Assembly (NCBI GenBank): GCA_023388835.1
Contig: JAEWFK010000043.1
Span: forward strand, 1 to 22,427
Direction of reading: 5' to 3'
Length of the DNA stretch: 22,427 nt
From: Pseudomonadota bacterium
GTDB lineage: Bacteria; Pseudomonadota; Gammaproteobacteria; Burkholderiales; Burkholderiaceae_B
The notes under the pieces are model-generated. The model was not told where the DNA came from. It saw only the letters and a program-made list of their open reading frames with translations, and did no database searches. The translations under genes were made by a program, and so were the position numbers. Positions 7,190-14,561 of the stretch are shown here, one piece after another; position 1 is the first letter of the stretch; each line of letters begins with the position of its first letter.

Positions 7190-8410
7190 TCAATGTTTGA
7201 TGTGAATGACGTCAGCCGCGGCAAGAGCATCGAGTTCTTCGCGGGTCAGGCCGAGTTCTTCGGTCAGTACGGATACGGTGTCTTCACCGACGTCGCGGCC
7301 GGCCCAGCGCACGGCGCCTGGCGTGCGCGACAGGCGCGGCACCACGTTGGCCATGGCCACGGGGCCGAGCTCGGGGTCTTCCGCCGTGACGATCATGTCG
7401 CGCGCCTGATAGTGCGGGTTCTTGAAGATGTCGGCCAAGTCGAAAATGCGCGACGCCGGTACCAGGGCTTCCTGCAGAATCGCTTCCAGTTCTTCGAGCG
7501 TGTGCTGCAGCGTCCATTCCGTCACCAGGGCCTCGGTCGCTTCCTCGTTCTGCGACCGCGCAGTAGGCGTCGCGTAGCGGGGGTCTTCCAGAAGTTCCGG
7601 TCTGCCCATCACGACTGCCAGGCGCTTGAAGATGCTTTGCGAGCCGGCGGTGATATGGATGTAGCGGCCGTCCTTGGTGGCGAACAGCGTATTGGGCGTA
7701 TGGCCGGGCAGCCGTGAACCGCAACGCTGAGCGACTTCGCCCAGTTGCTGGTAGGCAGGGATGTGCGGTTCCATGAAGCTGAAGGCTGCTTCGTAAAGCG
7801 CGGAATCGACGATCTGGCCGCGGCCGCTGCGCTTGCGGTCCAGCACCGCCATCACGGCGCCGAAGGCTCCGTACAGCCCGGTGATGTAGTCGGTCATGGA
7901 CACGGCCACGCGAGCGGGGGGGCGATCAGGATCCCCGGTGATCTCGCGAATGCCGCTGAAGGCTTCGCATACGACCCCATACCCCGGGCGCTGGCTGTAG
8001 GGACCGTCTTGCCCGTAGCCGGAGATGCGCACCAGGATGAGGCCGGGATTCGATTCGGCGAAGGTGTCGTGCCCCAGGCCCCAGCGTTCCAGGGTGCCCG
8101 GGCGAAAGTTCTCAATGACGATATCGGCTTTCTCGCACAGGCGACGCACCAGTTCGCGGCCCTCATCCTGACGCAGGTCGACGGAGATGATCTTCTTGTT
8201 GCGAAGAATCGATGCGCCGTATAGCGAGCGGCCGTCCTTTTGCCGGCCCATGTAGCGCACGGCGTCGCCTTCCTTCTGTTCAACCTTGATGACTTCAGCG
8301 CCGAAATCCGCCAGCAGGCGTGCGCAAAAGGGCCCGGCGACCGTCGAACCGAGCTCGATGACACGGCAGCCCGCCAAGGGTCCCTGGTTTGAGGATGTAT
8401 CTGGGTTCAC
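7190..8410 (-). CDS. Class III CoA-transferase (CaiB/BaiF family)
   Basis: Transfers CoA from an acyl-CoA donor to a free carboxylic acid through an aspartyl-CoA intermediate. 406 aa, a normal length. Hallmarks: PLAGCRVIELGSTVAGPFCA (11-30), LLADFGAEVIKVE (32-44), SVDLRQDEGRE, ENFRPGTLERWGL (100-112), RISGYGQDGPYSQRPGYG (128-145), and the catalytic Asp174 in VSMTDYITGLYG. The start is a GTG at 8410 preceded by AGGAA at good spacing. It is the first gene of the operon and follows the promoter at 8447-8476. Its likely role is to activate the acid that the carboxylase then uses, possibly the acid made by the nearby aldehyde dehydrogenase. Formyl-, succinyl- or other donor use cannot be read from sequence. 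Confidence 0.93.
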   Translation of the reverse strand: MNPDTSSNQGPLAGCRVIELGSTVAGPFCARLLADFGAEVIKVEQKEGDAVRYMGRQKDGRSLYGASILRNKKIISVDLRQDEGRELVRRLCEKADIVIENFRPGTLERWGLGHDTFAESNPGLILVRISGYGQDGPYSQRPGYGVVCEAFSGIREITGDPDRPPARVAVSMTDYITGLYGAFGAVMAVLDRKRSGRGQIVDSALYEAAFSFMEPHIPAYQQLGEVAQRCGSRLPGHTPNTLFATKDGRYIHITAGSQSIFKRLAVVMGRPELLEDPRYATPTARSQNEEATEALVTEWTLQHTLEELEAILQEALVPASRIFDLADIFKNPHYQARDMIVTAEDPELGPVAMANVVPRLSRTPGAVRWAGRDVGEDTVSVLTEELGLTREELDALAAADVIHIKH

Positions 8411-8446
8411 GCTGATTCCTGTCTCTCGTCTAACGCTGTTTCAACC

Positions 8447-8476
8447 AATATACAGAAAGATCTCCGTAATCGTCAA
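8447..8476 (-). promoter_or_regulatory. Putative sigma70 promoter of the CoA-transferase/carboxylase operon
   Basis: On the minus strand TTGACG (8476-8471) is followed after 18 nt by TATATT (8452-8447), a good match to sigma70 -35 and -10 boxes. It ends 36 bp before the GTG start codon of the CoA-transferase. It is the best promoter-like match I found in the window. Confidence 0.6.
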
Positions 8477-8479
8477 CTA

Positions 8480-8493
8480 AAGTGTATACACTT
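8480..8493. promoter_or_regulatory. Perfect 14-bp palindrome AAGTGTATACACTT (putative operator)
   Basis: AAGTGTATACACTT equals its own reverse complement. It sits 3 bp upstream of the -35 box of the carboxylase-operon promoter and 14 bp after the stop of the upstream Bug gene. The TGTATACA core resembles known operators of FCD-type GntR regulators such as VanR. The eight bases GTATACAC recur at 11332-11339 in the divergent promoter of the same island. Assigning it to the local GntR protein is inference. Confidence 0.6.
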
Positions 8494-8507
8494 ATGGCAA
8501 CGCTTTT

Positions 8508-9512
8508 CTATTGCGGAGCGAGGCCCGCTTCCTTGGCGATGACGTCCCATTTCTTCCGTTCGTTGGAGATGAATTCGGCGAAGGCTTCCGGCGAATTGCT
8601 CTTGAGTTCCAGGCCCATGTCCAGGAAACGATCTTTGATCGCGGGCGTGGCCAATGCCTGGGCGACGGCGCCGTTGATCTTCTTCACGATGGCGTCGGGC
8701 GTGCCTGCCGGCACGAAGATGCCTGTCCAGGAAATGGATTCATAGTCCTCCAGCCCCGGAGTGGCCGATATCGGCGGGACGCCCGGCGCCACCACGCTGG
8801 ATTCCGCGCTGGTGATCGCCAGCGCCTTCAGCTTGCCGGCACGTATTTGAGCCATGGCCGGCGGGACAGTGTCAAACATTACGCTGACGCGGCCGCCAAG
8901 CAGGTCGGTCGTAGCCTGCGAACTACCCCGATAGGGCACGTGCAGCAGGTCCACCTTCGCCATGCTCTTCAGCAGCTCTCCCGCCAGATGCGGAAAAGAG
9001 CCTACGCCCAAAGACGCGTAATCGACCTTCTCCGGATTCTCGCGTGCCAGTTTCAGCAGACCCGCGACATCGTCGGCAGGCAGGTCGGGACGGGCCACGA
9101 TCATCATGGGCAGTGGCGCCGTCATGGTCACCGGCGTGAAGTCCTTGACCGGGTCGAAGTTCAAGGCCTTTTGCGTCATGGGCGCTGTGATCAGCGCGCC
9201 TGCCGTGCCCACCACCCAGGTATAGCCGTCCGGCGCTGAGCGTGCCGCGGCGGAAAGGCCGATGGAGCCACTGCCGCCCACCTTGTTGTCGATGATGATC
9301 GGCTGGCCCAGCGTCTGGCTGACCTCTTCCGCCACGAGCCGGGACACCATGTCCGAGACGTTGCCGGCGGGGAAGGGAACGATCAGCGTGATCGGCTTGT
9401 TGGGGAAGTTGGCCGCGGGATCGGCGGCCGGCGTGTTCGCCTGTACGGCGGCGGACCCGAAGGCCATGGCCGTTGCGATGGCCGAAGTTAAAAGCGCGTA
9501 GGTCTTTTTCAT
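8508..9512 (-). CDS. Bug-family (TctC-like) tripartite tricarboxylate transporter substrate-binding protein
   Basis: Periplasmic solute receptor, 334 aa from the ATG at 9512, which has an excellent AGGAG ribosome-binding site; the longer frame to 9614 runs into the upstream gene and is not needed. Signal peptide residues 1 to about 24 (cleavage near VQA-NTP). Motifs: FPNKPITLIVPFPAGNVSD, IIIDNKVGGSGSIG, DGYTWVVGT, HVPYRGSSQATTDLLGGRV, and IFVPAGTPDAIV. It follows the ThDP enzyme gene by 46 bp on the same strand, so the two form a short operon and the receptor probably supplies the pathway substrate. The region AGGAGACACCCC before its ATG is identical to that before the second carboxyltransferase at 12990. 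Confidence 0.93.
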   Translation of the reverse strand: MKKTYALLTSAIATAMAFGSAAVQANTPAADPAANFPNKPITLIVPFPAGNVSDMVSRLVAEEVSQTLGQPIIIDNKVGGSGSIGLSAAARSAPDGYTWVVGTAGALITAPMTQKALNFDPVKDFTPVTMTAPLPMMIVARPDLPADDVAGLLKLARENPEKVDYASLGVGSFPHLAGELLKSMAKVDLLHVPYRGSSQATTDLLGGRVSVMFDTVPPAMAQIRAGKLKALAITSAESSVVAPGVPPISATPGLEDYESISWTGIFVPAGTPDAIVKKINGAVAQALATPAIKDRFLDMGLELKSNSPEAFAEFISNERKKWDVIAKEAGLAPQ

Positions 9513-9558
9513 GGGGTGTCTCCTCTGTTCTCTGTCTGAATGCAGGTAGGTCGGAAGG

Positions 9559-11241
9559 TCAATACCGCTTGAAATCGAGCAAGGGGCGCCCGGCCAGGCG
9601 TGGAATCTCCACATGCAGCAGCGCGGGTCCAGGCGTCGCGACGAACTCCGCCAGGACTTCTTCCATAGCGGCGGGGTCCTTCAGGTGGAAGCCTTTGGCA
9701 CCGACGATCTCTGCGAACTGGTCGTAGCGGGCATAGGGAAGATCGCAACCCGTGTCATGGCCATAATCGTCAAGCTGCAGGCGCTTCTCGATGCCCCACG
9801 CCCGGTCATTGCCCACGATCACCTTCAGCGGCAGCTTCTGTTCGACCGCCGTGGCAAGTTCCCAGGAATAGAAGCCGAAGCCGCCGTCACCCACGAAGGC
9901 CCACACGGGGTCATCAGGAAACGCCTGTTGCATGCCCATGGCCAGCGGCAGAGAGCCGCCGAGATTCCCCATCAGCGTGGCGTCCATCCAGTGGCCGGGT
10001 GTCTGGGCCGCGAAGAAGGCGCGCGGCCAATGCACGAAGTCTCCCCCGTCGACCACGATGCCGGTGCGCGGCGTAAGGTGGCGGGAAAGCGCAAAGCACA
10101 AGGCCAGCGGGTGCACGCCCCCGTTACTGGGAGGAAGCGAGTCCAGCATGGCCTGCCAGTAAGCAGCTTTGCCTTCGTGCGTGCTGCGCAGATGAGCCAT
10201 CCATTCGCCCGCGTCCGAGTGCAGCGGCGCCGATTGGGTCAACTGGACAAGAATCTCCGCCGGGTCGCCGCACACGGCAATATCCGAAGGAAGGCATAGA
10301 TCCAGCCGGGCGGGGTCCGGGTGGATTTGCAGGATGCGGGCAGCCGGATCCAGCAGCTGTGGGCCGCCGAAGCAGGTGTGAAAGTCGATCTGACCGCCCG
10401 CGAGAATAAGGAGATCGGCCTGGCGCAGTTCACGGAAGGTGGCATTGAAGAAGGGGTCGGCATAGCCGAAACCCGTCTTTCCATCGTCAGGAATAAGCCC
10501 CATGGCCTGTTCGACCGTGAAGACGGGCGCTTGCCATTGTTCCAGAGCCGCAGGCAGGTCTGCCGCTACGTCGGGTCCCCAAGTCTGACCGCCCACGATG
10601 ACCACGGGGCGCTGGGCCGAGCCGATCAATTCCCTGGCCTGGCTCACAACGCTGTCGCTCAGCTTGCCGGAAGGGCGCAGCTGTGCGGGCGGTTGCGCCC
10701 GATGTTGACGCTCGGGAAATGAAACCTGTTGGTTCAGGACATCCACGGGAATCGACAGGCTGACGGGGCCGGGCGTGCCCGAGGTCGCCTTGCGGAACGC
10801 CTGTGCAACGTCTTCCCACAGATGCTCGGCATGCAGCAGTTCACGGGCTTCCTTGGTGACGGGGGCGGCGATGCGCGCCTGTTCCATGACTTGCTGCCCG
10901 CCCCGGTGAAGATATTTCACCGGCGTCAGGCCCGAGATCACGATCACGGGAGACCCTGCGGCGTGGGCCACCGCCAGGCCGGTGATGGCATTGGTATGGC
11001 CGGGTCCGCCGGTCACCATGGCCACGGCGGGCCGGCCCGTGGCCCGTGCATGTCCGTCGGCCATCTGTATCGCCCCGGACTCGGTGCGCATGCCGATCAG
11101 CTCAATGCCGACCTCGTACAGCGCTGCGTACAGGGCGTTGATGTGGTCGCCGCAGACCCCGTATACCCGTTCAATTCCATGGGCCTTCAATGCTTGGGCA
11201 ACACAAAGCGCGCCGGTGCCCTCCGGTTTCTTGTTTTGCAT
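9559..11241 (-). CDS. ThDP-dependent enzyme of the acetolactate synthase / 2-hydroxyacyl-CoA lyase superfamily
   Basis: A 560-aa enzyme from the ATG at 11241, with GGGGA upstream; the frame extends to 11400, but that part overlaps the divergent promoter and lacks family sequence. Three domains are seen: N-terminal Pyr domain with the cofactor-activating Glu54 in MRTESGAIQMADGHARATG, a central domain (about 195-330), and a C-terminal PP domain with the ThDP motif from GDG (451) to Asn-Asp (478-479). The motif ends VGNDRAWGIEK where acetolactate synthases have NN; FGFYSWEL after GDG recalls oxalyl-CoA decarboxylase and 2-hydroxyacyl-CoA lyase. Together with the aldehyde dehydrogenase and CoA-transferase this favours a lyase or decarboxylase yielding an aldehyde over biosynthetic acetolactate synthesis. 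The substrate is unknown. Confidence 0.85.
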   Translation of the reverse strand: MQNKKPEGTGALCVAQALKAHGIERVYGVCGDHINALYAALYEVGIELIGMRTESGAIQMADGHARATGRPAVAMVTGGPGHTNAITGLAVAHAAGSPVIVISGLTPVKYLHRGGQQVMEQARIAAPVTKEARELLHAEHLWEDVAQAFRKATSGTPGPVSLSIPVDVLNQQVSFPERQHRAQPPAQLRPSGKLSDSVVSQARELIGSAQRPVVIVGGQTWGPDVAADLPAALEQWQAPVFTVEQAMGLIPDDGKTGFGYADPFFNATFRELRQADLLILAGGQIDFHTCFGGPQLLDPAARILQIHPDPARLDLCLPSDIAVCGDPAEILVQLTQSAPLHSDAGEWMAHLRSTHEGKAAYWQAMLDSLPPSNGGVHPLALCFALSRHLTPRTGIVVDGGDFVHWPRAFFAAQTPGHWMDATLMGNLGGSLPLAMGMQQAFPDDPVWAFVGDGGFGFYSWELATAVEQKLPLKVIVGNDRAWGIEKRLQLDDYGHDTGCDLPYARYDQFAEIVGAKGFHLKDPAAMEEVLAEFVATPGPALLHVEIPRLAGRPLLDFKRY

Positions 11242-11307
11242 GGTCCCCACCGTCTGCCTCCGTTTCGGAAAGTTGTTCGAATGTCTGACTTTAGCTGTAT
11301 CCGTTTT

Positions 11308-11350
11308 TGTGTACATAAATGACGAGTTTAAGTATACACACATGTATGCT
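11308..11350. promoter_or_regulatory. Operator-like boxes in the divergent promoter region (ThDP enzyme / aldehyde dehydrogenase)
   Basis: The 179-bp gap 11242-11420 must carry promoters for both directions. An AT-rich patch within it contains TGTGTACA (11308-11315), GTATACAC (11332-11339), and the inverted repeat ATACA-4 nt-TGTAT (11334-11347). It ends in TGTATGCT (11343-11350), which also occurs at 2161-2168 before the GntR gene. GTATACAC matches the core of the palindrome at 8480-8493. No -35/-10 pair is convincing in either direction. Confidence 0.45.
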
Positions 11351-11420
11351 AAAGTGAACTCACCATTTGTCTGCGTTGTAAGCTCCCGTCCCTTACTCAC
11401 ATTTCGCTTTCGGAGTAGTC

Positions 11421-12923
11421 ATGTCTCCAGCCACCCATCAAGCCTCGCCAGAGGAAGACAGCCTTTCCCGTTTGAACCACTTCTACGACGGGCAATGGCA
11501 GGCCCCAAGGTCCGACCGGTTTATCGACGTCGTGGACCCATCCACAGGGCAGGTCATCAGCAAATGCGCACGGGGCGACGCGGCGGATATTGACGCAGCC
11601 GTGCAGTCCGCGTACGCAGGCTTTCTCGTCTGGAGCGCTTTGCAGCCGCTGGAGCGCGCACGCAAACTCGCGCGGCTTGCCGCCTTGCTCGTAGAGAACG
11701 CCGACGCACTGGCCCGCACGGAAAGTCTGGAAACCGGCAAGCCCCTGAAGGTCGCGCGGGGCGACGTGCTGACCTGCGCGCGCTATTTCGAGTTTTTCAG
11801 TGGCGTGGCGGACAAGCTTCCCGGCGAAGTGCTCCCCGCCTCGAACGAACACTTTATGTACAGCGTGCGCGAGCCCTTCGGCGTGACGGGACACATCATT
11901 CCTTGGAATGGCCCCATCACCCAGGCCGGCCGTGGTGCGGCGCCCGCGCTGTGCGCGGGCAACTCGGTGGTATTGAAGCCTGCCGAACAGACTCCCGGCA
12001 CCACGCTGCAGCTTGCAGCCCTGGCAATGGAAGCCGGTTTTCCGGCCGGTGTGCTGAACGTGGTCACGGGCTACGGGCCCGAAGCGGGGAAGGCGCTGGC
12101 CGATCATCCGCTCGTGCGGCGCATCAGCTTCACGGGATCGGTGCAGACCGGGCGCGCCGTGCTTCACCAGGCAGCAGAGCGCATCGTGCCGGCGACCGTG
12201 GAACTGGGCGGTAAATCCCCCTTCATCGTCTTCGAAGACGCTGATCTGCAGCGCGCCGCCCAGCTGGCCCGCAAGGCCTTCGTATTCAATACCGGGCAGA
12301 TCTGCTCCGCCGGCACCCGCCTGATCGTGCACCGCAGGGTGGTGGACGCCTTCACAGAAAAACTCGCACAAGAACTGGGGAAAGTCTCGGTCGGAGCGGG
12401 GGTCGAAGACCAGGACATCGGGCCGCTGATCTCTCAGGAGCAGCTCGGTCGGGTGCAGGAATACGTGGAGATCGGCCGCGGCGAAGGCGCTGTGCTGGCC
12501 TTTGGCGGCGGCCGCCCGAGATCGCTGCCGGCCGAAGGCGGCTATTTCATCGAGCCCACGCTGTTCACCCAGGTCACCAACCAAATGCGTATCGCCCGCG
12601 AAGAGATTTTCGGCCCGGTCGGCGTGGTCATTCCCTTCGATACCGAAGAAGAAGCGGTGGCGATTGCCAACGATAGCGAGTACGGGCTCGCGGCGGGCGT
12701 ATGGACGGCGGACATTGCGCGGGCGCACCGCTGCGCGGCGGCCCTGCAGGCGGGCCAGGTCTACGTCAACGACTATCAGCCCATTGGCGTGGAAGCTCCT
12801 TTCGGGGGATACAAGAACAGCGGTTATGGGCGGGAGAAAGGTCTGGCCGCGCTGCACGATTATTCACAGATCAAGACGGTCATCATCCATCACGGCGCCA
12901 GGAATCCGGCGGAGCGGGCTTGA
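11421..12923 (+). CDS. NAD(P)-dependent aldehyde dehydrogenase
   Basis: Oxidises an aldehyde to the carboxylic acid. 500 aa, standard length, cytoplasmic. Catalytic features are all present: Asn163 in HIIPWNGP, Lys186 in VVLKPAEQTP, the nucleotide-binding FTGSVQTG (238-245), general base Glu261 in VELGGKSP, and nucleophile Cys295 in NTGQICSAGTR. The C-terminal half has EEIFGPVG and YGLAAGVWT, then PFGGYKNSGYGREKG. The ATG at 11421 is preceded by GGAG (11412-11415). It diverges from the ThDP enzyme and is followed 66 bp later by the second carboxyltransferase on the same strand. The pairing suggests it removes the aldehyde released by the ThDP enzyme (inference). Betaine-aldehyde or aromatic-aldehyde specificity cannot be excluded. 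Confidence 0.95.
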   Translation: MSPATHQASPEEDSLSRLNHFYDGQWQAPRSDRFIDVVDPSTGQVISKCARGDAADIDAAVQSAYAGFLVWSALQPLERARKLARLAALLVENADALARTESLETGKPLKVARGDVLTCARYFEFFSGVADKLPGEVLPASNEHFMYSVREPFGVTGHIIPWNGPITQAGRGAAPALCAGNSVVLKPAEQTPGTTLQLAALAMEAGFPAGVLNVVTGYGPEAGKALADHPLVRRISFTGSVQTGRAVLHQAAERIVPATVELGGKSPFIVFEDADLQRAAQLARKAFVFNTGQICSAGTRLIVHRRVVDAFTEKLAQELGKVSVGAGVEDQDIGPLISQEQLGRVQEYVEIGRGEGAVLAFGGGRPRSLPAEGGYFIEPTLFTQVTNQMRIAREEIFGPVGVVIPFDTEEEAVAIANDSEYGLAAGVWTADIARAHRCAAALQAGQVYVNDYQPIGVEAPFGGYKNSGYGREKGLAALHDYSQIKTVIIHHGARNPAERA

Positions 12924-12989
12924 GGCAGCCGCCGTCGTTACAGCCGTCGCCACCACCATCGATCCAGTTGCGAATGCAGGAGACACCCC

Positions 12990-14561
12990 ATGTTGAAGAA
13001 GCTTGAGTCCGAAACAGCGGCGTCCGATACGCCGGATGCCATCACTGAAATCGAGAACCGCAAGAAGCGGGTGCTTGCCATGGGCGGCGCCGACAAACTC
13101 GCCAAGCGCCAGGCCGCCGGCATCTTGAATGCGCGAGAACGCATCGAACGGCTCGTCGACGAAGGCAGCTATATCGAAACCGGGCTGTTCGCGGTGTCGT
13201 CGGTGGTGGCCGACGACCGCCACAGCACGCCGGCTGACGGCAAGGTCGCGGGCTTTGCGCGCGTCGATGGCCGGCCAGTGGGGGTCGTGTCCAACGACTT
13301 CACGGTGAAGGGCGCATCCAGCAGCCTGACCAACATGAAGAAGATCGGCCATGTGAAGCGGGTGGCCACGGAACGCGGCTTTCCGCTGGTGTTCTTCGGG
13401 GAATCCTCGGGCGCTCGCATGCCGGACAACATGGGTTCGCGCGGCATGGGTACCTTGCTGGGCAACGATCCTCAGCAGTACGTGCGCCGCCGCGAAAGCC
13501 CCTGGGTTTCCGCGATTCTGGGCCAGTGCTACGGCTCGTCGGCCTGGTATTCATGCATGTCGGACTTCACTGTCATGCGCAAGGGCTCGACCCTGGCAGT
13601 CGCCAGCCCGGTGCTGGCCTCACTGGCCATCGGCCAGACCGTGGAGGCCGAGGAACTGGGCGGGTGGGCGCTGCACAGCGAAGTCACCGGCCTGGTCGAC
13701 AGCGTCGTTGAAACCGATGAAGAAGCCGTCGAGCAGATGCGGCGCTTCCTGTCCTACCTGCCTTCGCACAACCAGGAAGCACCGCCGCGCGTGGCGGTTC
13801 CCGAAGGCTCCGGCGCGGCGGCTGCAAAGCTTGACGAGATCGTTCCCGAGAACCGGCGTCGCGTCTATGACGTGCGCAAGGTCATCAAGGCGGTGGTGGA
13901 CAAGGACAGCTTCTTCGAGCTCAAGCCGCGCTTCGGCAAGGCGGCGGTGATTGGGCTGGCGCGGCTGGACGGGCAATCGGTAGGCGTCGTGGCGAACAAC
14001 CCCATGGGCAAGGCCGGCGCCATGGATGTCCAGACCTGCGAGAAGATCACCCGATTCCTGGTGATGTGTGATTCCTTCAATATACCCATCATCATGCTGG
14101 TGGACACCCCGGGATTCGTCATCGGTGTCGAAGGCGAGCGCCTGAAGGCGCCGGGCAAGATCATGAATTTCATGACCGCCCTGCAGATGTGCAGCGTGCC
14201 CAAGCTTTCGGTGATCATGCGCAAGAGCTACGGCCAAGCCTACCTGAACATGGGGGGCGGGCGGAATTCCGATGAAGTCGCGGCCTGGCCCACCGCCGAA
14301 GTCAGCTTCATGGAACCCGCCTACGCCATTCAGGTGGTCACCTGGGGCCGCCAGATCGACGATGGCGCGCGCAGCGCCATGCAGGAAGCCATGGAAAAGG
14401 ACAACGACGTCTGGAACATGGCGGAGATCTATGCCGTTCAGTCCGTCATCGCGCCCCAACAGACCCGCGACTACCTGATCCGCATGCTGGAAGTCCACAC
14501 CATGCGTCCCTCCAACGGCGTAGGCAGGCATCACATGGCCGCCTGGCCCACCACGTACTAG
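12990..14561 (+). CDS. Acyl-CoA carboxylase carboxyltransferase subunit (second, divergent)
   Basis: A second PccB-type carboxyltransferase, 523 aa, with the ribosome-binding site AGGAGACACCCC just before its ATG. The N-terminal half shows AAGILNARERIERLVDEGSY (42-61) and FGESSGARMPD. Its first oxyanion-hole loop is GQCYGSSAWYS (178-188): the second Gly of the usual CAGGA is Ser183. The C-terminal half has ANNPMGKAGAMD, VDTPGFVIG, and RKSYGQAYLNMGGG (411-424), where the specificity residue equivalent to PccB Asp422 is Leu419. No biotin carboxylase or carrier gene lies beside it, so it probably shares those of the operon at 3973-7174. Its TAG stop overlaps the stop of pabB on the other strand. 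The reaction is probably acyl-CoA carboxylation; a decarboxylating or structural role is possible. Confidence 0.9.
   Translation: MLKKLESETAASDTPDAITEIENRKKRVLAMGGADKLAKRQAAGILNARERIERLVDEGSYIETGLFAVSSVVADDRHSTPADGKVAGFARVDGRPVGVVSNDFTVKGASSSLTNMKKIGHVKRVATERGFPLVFFGESSGARMPDNMGSRGMGTLLGNDPQQYVRRRESPWVSAILGQCYGSSAWYSCMSDFTVMRKGSTLAVASPVLASLAIGQTVEAEELGGWALHSEVTGLVDSVVETDEEAVEQMRRFLSYLPSHNQEAPPRVAVPEGSGAAAAKLDEIVPENRRRVYDVRKVIKAVVDKDSFFELKPRFGKAAVIGLARLDGQSVGVVANNPMGKAGAMDVQTCEKITRFLVMCDSFNIPIIMLVDTPGFVIGVEGERLKAPGKIMNFMTALQMCSVPKLSVIMRKSYGQAYLNMGGGRNSDEVAAWPTAEVSFMEPAYAIQVVTWGRQIDDGARSAMQEAMEKDNDVWNMAEIYAVQSVIAPQQTRDYLIRMLEVHTMRPSNGVGRHHMAAWPTTY

Noticed and set aside
11242..11400. N-terminal extension of the ThDP enzyme
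   Set aside because: These 53 residues overlap the divergent promoter and operator-like boxes and lack similarity to the family. The ATG at 11241 is better.
11397..12857. 486-codon minus-strand open frame
   Set aside because: Antisense to the aldehyde dehydrogenase, whose catalytic residues are all present; the translation has no family features.
13620..14534. 304-codon minus-strand open frame
   Set aside because: Antisense to the second carboxyltransferase; no domain, and the sense gene has clear family motifs.
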